Shown here in pieces: positions 60,481 to 64,000 of a DNA stretch of 64,000 bases (the stretch's first letter is position 1; the number at the start of each line of letters is the position of its first letter). The translations under genes were made by a program, and so were the position numbers. The DNA is from Arthrobacter sp. AQ5-05. Its GTDB lineage: Bacteria > Actinomycetota > Actinomycetes > Actinomycetales > Micrococcaceae. The notes under the pieces were generated by a model. That model was given only the letters and a program-made list of their open reading frames with translations. It ran no database searches and was not told where the DNA came from. The stretch spans positions 219,587-283,586 of the forward strand of contig NZ_QMKQ01000003.1 of assembly GCF_003287975.1 (NCBI RefSeq), read 5' to 3'.

Positions 60481-60681
60481 ATGGAAAAGCTACCTGCTGA
60501 ATACGAGCATTACCTTGTAGGCAAGGACGAACTCCACATCGAAACTGTCCTGCCGATCTTCCGGGAGTCCATGGCCGAGGGCAAGTACGGGGTGCACATC
60601 CGCGGGCTCGGCGGCCATTCCGAACAGGCCTTCGTTGACGAGACCGTCCCCTTCGGGAAGATCAAGATCACCGTTCCCTAG
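60481..60681 (+). CDS. Small conserved-looking protein of unknown function
   Basis: A 66-residue protein (MEKLPAEYEHYLVGKDELHIETVLPIF at the start, PFGKIKITVP at the end) with balanced composition and good codon use, so it is probably real. It has no signal peptide or membrane helix. No Shine-Dalgarno sequence precedes the ATG, but a -35/-10 pair ends five bases upstream, suggesting a leaderless mRNA. A TTG start at 60448 would read through the promoter and is unlikely. I do not recognise a family. A terminator follows. Confidence 0.6.
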   Translation: MEKLPAEYEHYLVGKDELHIETVLPIFRESMAEGKYGVHIRGLGGHSEQAFVDETVPFGKIKITVP

Positions 60682-60710
60682 CACCTCCCGTTCCGCGGTG
60701 GTGCAACTCG

Positions 60711-60752
60711 ATTCCCCGGCATGCCCATGCGGTCTCCGGGGAATTGGTTTTG
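60711..60752 (+). terminator. Terminator after the small gene
   Basis: Arms ATTCCCCGG (60711-60719) and CCGGGGAAT (60736-60744), then TGGTTTTG. Confidence 0.7.
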
Positions 60753-60831
60753 CCTGGACGGATTTTCATGCAGAATGTGGATATCGCCAAAACACCGGCA
60801 CCGCCCGGCACCGAGGAATTGGGGACCCGCT

Positions 60832-61668
60832 ATGAAGCAGCCCTTGGTACCCAGAGTGGAACAGCTTGCCCCGCATTGCTGGCGGCTGCTCAACCACGGA
60901 TTTTCCATGAACACCGGCCTGATCGTGGGCCAGGACCGCGCCGCTGTCATCGACACCGGCTCCGGGCCGCGGGAAGCGGCGGGCCTGTATGCGGCCATCC
61001 GAAAGATCACCGACCTCCCCTTGCTTGTGGTCAACACCCATGCCCATGGCGACCATGTCTTTGGCAACAGCTACTTTGCCGCAAAGGGCGTGGAAGGCTT
61101 TCACGCCACGGCCGCGGCAATAGAGCACCTGCGCCGCAGCGGAGAGGCCGAGCGTCAGCTGGTGCGCTTCCTGGAACCGGAGATGGCCCTGCGCAAGGGA
61201 GACCACTCGGGCATCATCGTGCCAGGCAACGTCGTCGCGGAAACCGGGGGCACGCTGGACCTCGGCGGCTTCACCGCGCAGCTCTTTGGTCTGGGCCCCG
61301 GGCACACCGGTGGGGACCTGCTCGTGCGCTGCGGCAAGGTGCTGTTCACCGGCGACCTGGTCGAGGAGGGCGGGCCGCCGAACTTCGAGGACTCGGACCC
61401 CTATCACTGGGCGGAGTTGCTGGGCCGGCTCGTGCGCGAATGCGACGCCGACGTGGTGGTGGTTCCCGGGCACGGACACCCGGTGGACCTGGAATTCGTG
61501 CGCCGACAGCACCGCGAGATGCTGGCTGCGATCCTGGAGGGGGAATCCATCGTGCGCTCCTGGCCGACCGGAAGCTTCGACCCCACCGCCCACCAATTGG
61601 AAGTGCTGCCCTACGGCCCCGAACAGTCCACGGTCTTCCTGCAAAGGCTGAGCAAAACCATGCCATAG
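60832..61668 (+). CDS. Metallo-beta-lactamase-fold hydrolase
   Basis: A 278-residue MBL hydrolase. Metal ligands are visible in VVNTHAHGDHVFGN (HxHxDH), GLGPGHTGGDLLV, LFTGDLVEEGG and VVPGHGHPVDL. Members include glyoxalase II, lactonases and quinoprotein-relay hydrolases; the reaction here is unknown. The ATG at 60832 (MKQPLVPRVEQLAPHCWRL) has GGGG upstream. It begins 21 bases before the MFS gene's shared strand and may form an operon with it. Confidence 0.85.
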   Translation: MKQPLVPRVEQLAPHCWRLLNHGFSMNTGLIVGQDRAAVIDTGSGPREAAGLYAAIRKITDLPLLVVNTHAHGDHVFGNSYFAAKGVEGFHATAAAIEHLRRSGEAERQLVRFLEPEMALRKGDHSGIIVPGNVVAETGGTLDLGGFTAQLFGLGPGHTGGDLLVRCGKVLFTGDLVEEGGPPNFEDSDPYHWAELLGRLVRECDADVVVVPGHGHPVDLEFVRRQHREMLAAILEGESIVRSWPTGSFDPTAHQLEVLPYGPEQSTVFLQRLSKTMP

Positions 61669-61689
61669 CCGGTTCAGTAGGATGAACAC

Positions 61690-62889
61690 ATGAGTGAGCA
61701 ACCCTTTAGCCTGCGTAGTATCGCGGTGAAAGTGTACTCACCTTCCCTGCTGTACGGACTGGGGCTCGGTGCCGTCACGCCCATCATCGCCCTGTCCGCC
61801 CTGGAACGCGGTGCCAACCTGGCCACGGCCGCACTGGTCGTCACCTTGGTCGGCGTCGGATCCCTGATCTCCAACGTCCCCGCCGCGGTGCTGACCACGA
61901 AGGTCGGCGAACGCCTTGCCATGGTCTTCGCTGCGGGGTGGGCAGCCCTGGGCATGGTGCTGGGCATCGTGCCCTCGAATCTGGGCCTCTTTGCCGTGGG
62001 CGTGATGATGCTGGGCATGGCCGGGGCCGTGTTCAACCTGGCCCGGCAGACCTATCTGGCCGAGGCCGTCCCGCTGGAATTCAGGGCCAGGGCCATGTCG
62101 ACCCTGGGCGGGGTGATGCGCATCGGGGTGTTCATCGGGCCCTTTGCCGCCACGCTGGCCATGAAGTGGCTGGGCATCGCCGGGGCCTACTGGGTGGGCA
62201 TGGTGGCGATGGCCATTGCCACGGTCGTGTGCCTGTGGATCCCGGACCTCGAGACCCGGGCTCCGGTGGAAGCAGGCCAAAGCCGTGCCGGCGGATCGAT
62301 GCTTTCCATTGCCAAGGACCAGTGGAGGATCCTGCTGGGGATCGGGTTGGGCATCGTTTGCATCTCCGCGGTGCGCTCCACCCGCCAGGTCGTGCTTCCC
62401 CTGTGGGGCGAAAACATCGGGCTGGACGCCGCAACGATCTCGCTGGTCTACGGGTTCTCCGGGGCCATCGACATGTTGATCTTCTACCCCGCGGGCAAGG
62501 TCATGGACAAGCGCGGGCGGGCCTGGGTCGCGGTGCCCTGCATGGCGGTGATGTCACTGGCCCTGTTCCTGCTGCCGCTGACCCATTCCATGCCCACGAT
62601 GCTGGCCGTGGCCATGGTGCTGGGATTCGGCAACGGCATCGGTTCGGGAATCGTGATGACCCTGGGTGCCGACTACTCGCCGGTGGCCGGGCGGCCCAAG
62701 TTCCTGGGGCTGTGGCGGTTGATGTCCGACACCGGTGCGATGGCCGGGCCGGTGCTGCTCTCGGTCCTGGTGGCCGTGGCGACGCTGGGTGCCGGGGTGA
62801 TGGCGATCGGCGGGATCTCGCTGCTGGGAGCCGGGATCTTCGGCTACTGCATACCCCGGACCAACCGGCGGCGGATGGGTGCCCCGTAG
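61690..62889 (+). CDS. MFS transporter
   Basis: A 399-residue major facilitator protein with about 12 helices. After TM2 the loop AAVLTTKVGERLAMVFAAGWA replaces a clear motif A; the second half has FYPAGKVMDKRGRAWVAVPCMA (GKxxDKRGR), a good copy. It starts 21 bases after the MBL gene. Substrate unknown. Its 3' end overlaps the convergent PAP2 gene by 46 bases. Confidence 0.87.
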   Translation: MSEQPFSLRSIAVKVYSPSLLYGLGLGAVTPIIALSALERGANLATAALVVTLVGVGSLISNVPAAVLTTKVGERLAMVFAAGWAALGMVLGIVPSNLGLFAVGVMMLGMAGAVFNLARQTYLAEAVPLEFRARAMSTLGGVMRIGVFIGPFAATLAMKWLGIAGAYWVGMVAMAIATVVCLWIPDLETRAPVEAGQSRAGGSMLSIAKDQWRILLGIGLGIVCISAVRSTRQVVLPLWGENIGLDAATISLVYGFSGAIDMLIFYPAGKVMDKRGRAWVAVPCMAVMSLALFLLPLTHSMPTMLAVAMVLGFGNGIGSGIVMTLGADYSPVAGRPKFLGLWRLMSDTGAMAGPVLLSVLVAVATLGAGVMAIGGISLLGAGIFGYCIPRTNRRRMGAP

Positions 62890-63773
62890 CGGGCAAAAAG
62901 CTCGTGGACGAACCATCCCGTGGCCATGGCGGTGCCCAGGACCAATGCCAGACCCGCGGCCAGAAAGACGAACAGGGGGCCGTTCTGCACGGTACCGATT
63001 GCCGGGTGGTCCATGGCCAGCGCGAGTCCCAGTGCCGCTGCCGCCGCCACGGCGCCCGCCACCGCCAACGCGCGCAAGAGCCGCTCGGGGACCGACCGGG
63101 ATCCGGCGGCTGTGGTGCGGGGCCCCGGTCCGCGCCCGTGGGCGTGGCGCAGGAACAGCCCGGCCAGCACGCTCCACCAGGCAACCACCAGGTAGGCGGC
63201 AATCACGTCGCTGGGGCGGTGCCAGCCCAGCACCAGCGTCGAGGCCCCGGCAACCGCGGCGTAGGCCCAGCCCAGCAGGGCCACCGGCGGCCGGTGCGCC
63301 ACGGGGACGACAATGAAGATCGCTGCCATGGCCGCGGCGGCGAAGGCCGTGTGCCCCGAGGGGAACGAATTCATCGAGGCACCCGAGATGTTCAAATCCG
63401 GCCGCACCAACACCACGTGCTTGAGCAATTGGGTGGATCCGGCGGCGCCCAGCAACAGGGCCCCGGCCACCGCGGGGCGCAGGAAATCGCGCCTGCGGAC
63501 CAGGGCGAAGAGGATGAAGCCGCCGGCCAGCAGCGCCGAGGCCGCCGGCATGTGGTCCAGGAAGGCCAGTGCGGGCCCCCGGGTCTTGTCCGCAGCCAGG
63601 AACGCCTCGCCACCCAGCAGGGCAGCCTCATCGATCCATTGCCCGAGCTTGGTCCGGACGAAGAAGCTGTAGCAGGCCAAAAAGAGGGCAGCCAGCAGCA
63701 CCAGTGCGCCGTACCAGGGGAGCAGTGAGCTGCCCTTCGTTAGGCGGGGTGGGGGCTTGGAGGAAGAACTCAT
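62844..63773 (-). CDS. PAP2-family membrane phosphatase
   Basis: A 309-residue membrane protein with about six helices. Phosphatase motifs in order: LKHVVLVRPDLN (KxxxxxRP, one residue shorter than usual), FPSGHTAFAAAAM, and GASTLVLGWHRPSDVIAAYLV (with the catalytic His). The reaction is hydrolysis of lipid phosphates such as phosphatidic acid or undecaprenyl diphosphate outside the membrane. The start MSSSSKPPPRL (63773) is preferred over 63794. A C-terminal extension of about 80 residues has two more helices. Confidence 0.85.
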   Translation of the reverse strand: MSSSSKPPPRLTKGSSLLPWYGALVLLAALFLACYSFFVRTKLGQWIDEAALLGGEAFLAADKTRGPALAFLDHMPAASALLAGGFILFALVRRRDFLRPAVAGALLLGAAGSTQLLKHVVLVRPDLNISGASMNSFPSGHTAFAAAAMAAIFIVVPVAHRPPVALLGWAYAAVAGASTLVLGWHRPSDVIAAYLVVAWWSVLAGLFLRHAHGRGPGPRTTAAGSRSVPERLLRALAVAGAVAAAAALGLALAMDHPAIGTVQNGPLFVFLAAGLALVLGTAMATGWFVHELFARYGAPIRRRLVRGMQ

Positions 63774-63876
63774 TGCCAACAGGGTTTCACACAATCCTTA
63801 CCGGCGGCCCGGAACGTGGGCTTTCTCCCATGGATTCGCCAAGGCCCGCGCACAGGGGGGAGGACACTACGCGCTA

Positions 63877-63893
63877 GGGCGTGTCTCCTTATG
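63877..63893. repeat. Candidate IS terminal inverted repeat end
   Basis: GGGCGTGTCTCCTTATG next to CTAG (63874-63877) looks like an IS5/IS427-type end at its target site, directly outside the transposase stop. Confidence 0.5.
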
Positions 63894-64000
63894 CTGATTC
63901 CACGATTGCAGCGCTCCAGATGAGCACTGCATGCAGCACGACCGCGGAGCGGTAGGTCAACGCGAGCTTGTCGTAGCGCGTGGCCAGTGACCTCCATTGC
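63889..64000 (-). mobile_element. IS5-family transposase, C-terminal end (cut by the window)
   Basis: The last 36 residues read WRSLATRYDKLALTYRSAVVLHAVLIWS and end ESA before the TAA at 63889-63891. This is the typical C-terminus of IS5/IS427-like DDE transposases (RWRxLATRYDKLA..YRAAVVLxA). The rest lies beyond base 64000. The insertion separates the PAP2 gene from whatever follows. Confidence 0.8.

Noticed and set aside
1..64000. CRISPR arrays, rRNA operons, phage modules and restriction systems
   Set aside because: No repeat-spacer pattern, rRNA sequence, capsid/integrase gene or methylase/endonuclease gene was found in any frame.

Overview
The window is about 64 kb of GC-rich chromosomal DNA from a Gram-positive actinobacterium, most likely in the Micrococcaceae (Arthrobacter, Paeniglutamicibacter or Glutamicibacter type). 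The grounds are strong third-position G/C, frequent GTG and TTG starts, many ATGA/GTGA stop-start overlaps, lipoproteins and Tat signals of Gram-positive type, and a desferrioxamine-type hydroxamate siderophore operon behind an IdeR/DtxR-like iron box. This placement is inferred from gene content and codon use only. No rRNA, tRNA, CRISPR array or prophage was seen. The only mobile element is the end of an IS5-like transposase cut by the right border.

Region by region. 1-2.6 kb: the 3' part of a 3-hydroxyacyl-CoA dehydrogenase, a small unknown gene coupled to a tyrosine-phosphatase-like gene, and a GNAT. 2.7-11.6 kb: a minus-strand locus in which a three-gene siderophore operon (decarboxylase, N-hydroxylase, acyltransferase/NIS-synthetase fusion) is preceded by two and followed by three members of one paralogous lipoprotein family. 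11.7-16.9 kb: a reductase-like gene, an ABC-F ATPase with a candidate leader peptide, a small membrane protein, a RIO kinase and a small HTH protein. 16.8-19.5 kb: a thioesterase divergent from paaZ. 19.8-25.3 kb: a phosphotransferase, a secreted Ser-Ala/Pro-X repeat protein, an OmpR-type two-component system with a poly-Asp membrane protein, and an SGNH hydrolase. 25.4-31.3 kb: a TPP enzyme, a GNAT, a PnuC-like transporter, a TetR regulator (candidate PaaR), paaK and paaI. 31.6-40.7 kb: an SPW protein, an MFS exporter divergent from a ClpX-type zinc-finger/HTH protein with twin operators between them, a GNAT-GrpB fusion, an S9 peptidase, a PhoD-like phosphatase and a broken beta-lactamase-like gene. 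40.7-47.9 kb: a polar amino-acid ABC transporter (binding protein fused to permease), a SHOCT protein, a polysaccharide deacetylase, DoxX and a MetNIQ-type importer. 48.3-53.0 kb: paaABCDE and an enoyl-CoA hydratase. 53.9-64 kb: a membrane/HTH pair, MFS, an Lrp regulator divergent from a branched-chain 2-oxoacid dehydrogenase E1alpha-E1beta-E2 operon, a small possibly leaderless gene, an MBL hydrolase, MFS, a PAP2 phosphatase and the IS remnant.

How the genes work together. Phenylacetate catabolism is spread over several loci: PaaK activates phenylacetate, PaaABCDE epoxidises the CoA ester, the hydratase/isomerase and PaaZ open the ring and oxidise the product, PaaI rescues dead-end CoA esters, and the hydroxyacyl-CoA dehydrogenase at the left edge fits the beta-oxidation end. 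Related palindromic sites lie in front of paaZ, paaI-paaK, paaA and the TetR gene, so these units look like one regulon. A second theme is the cell envelope: lipoproteins, a two-component system and a repeat protein that share one promoter architecture, phosphatases and a deacetylase. Lrp control of the 2-oxoacid dehydrogenase supplies branched-chain acyl-CoA.
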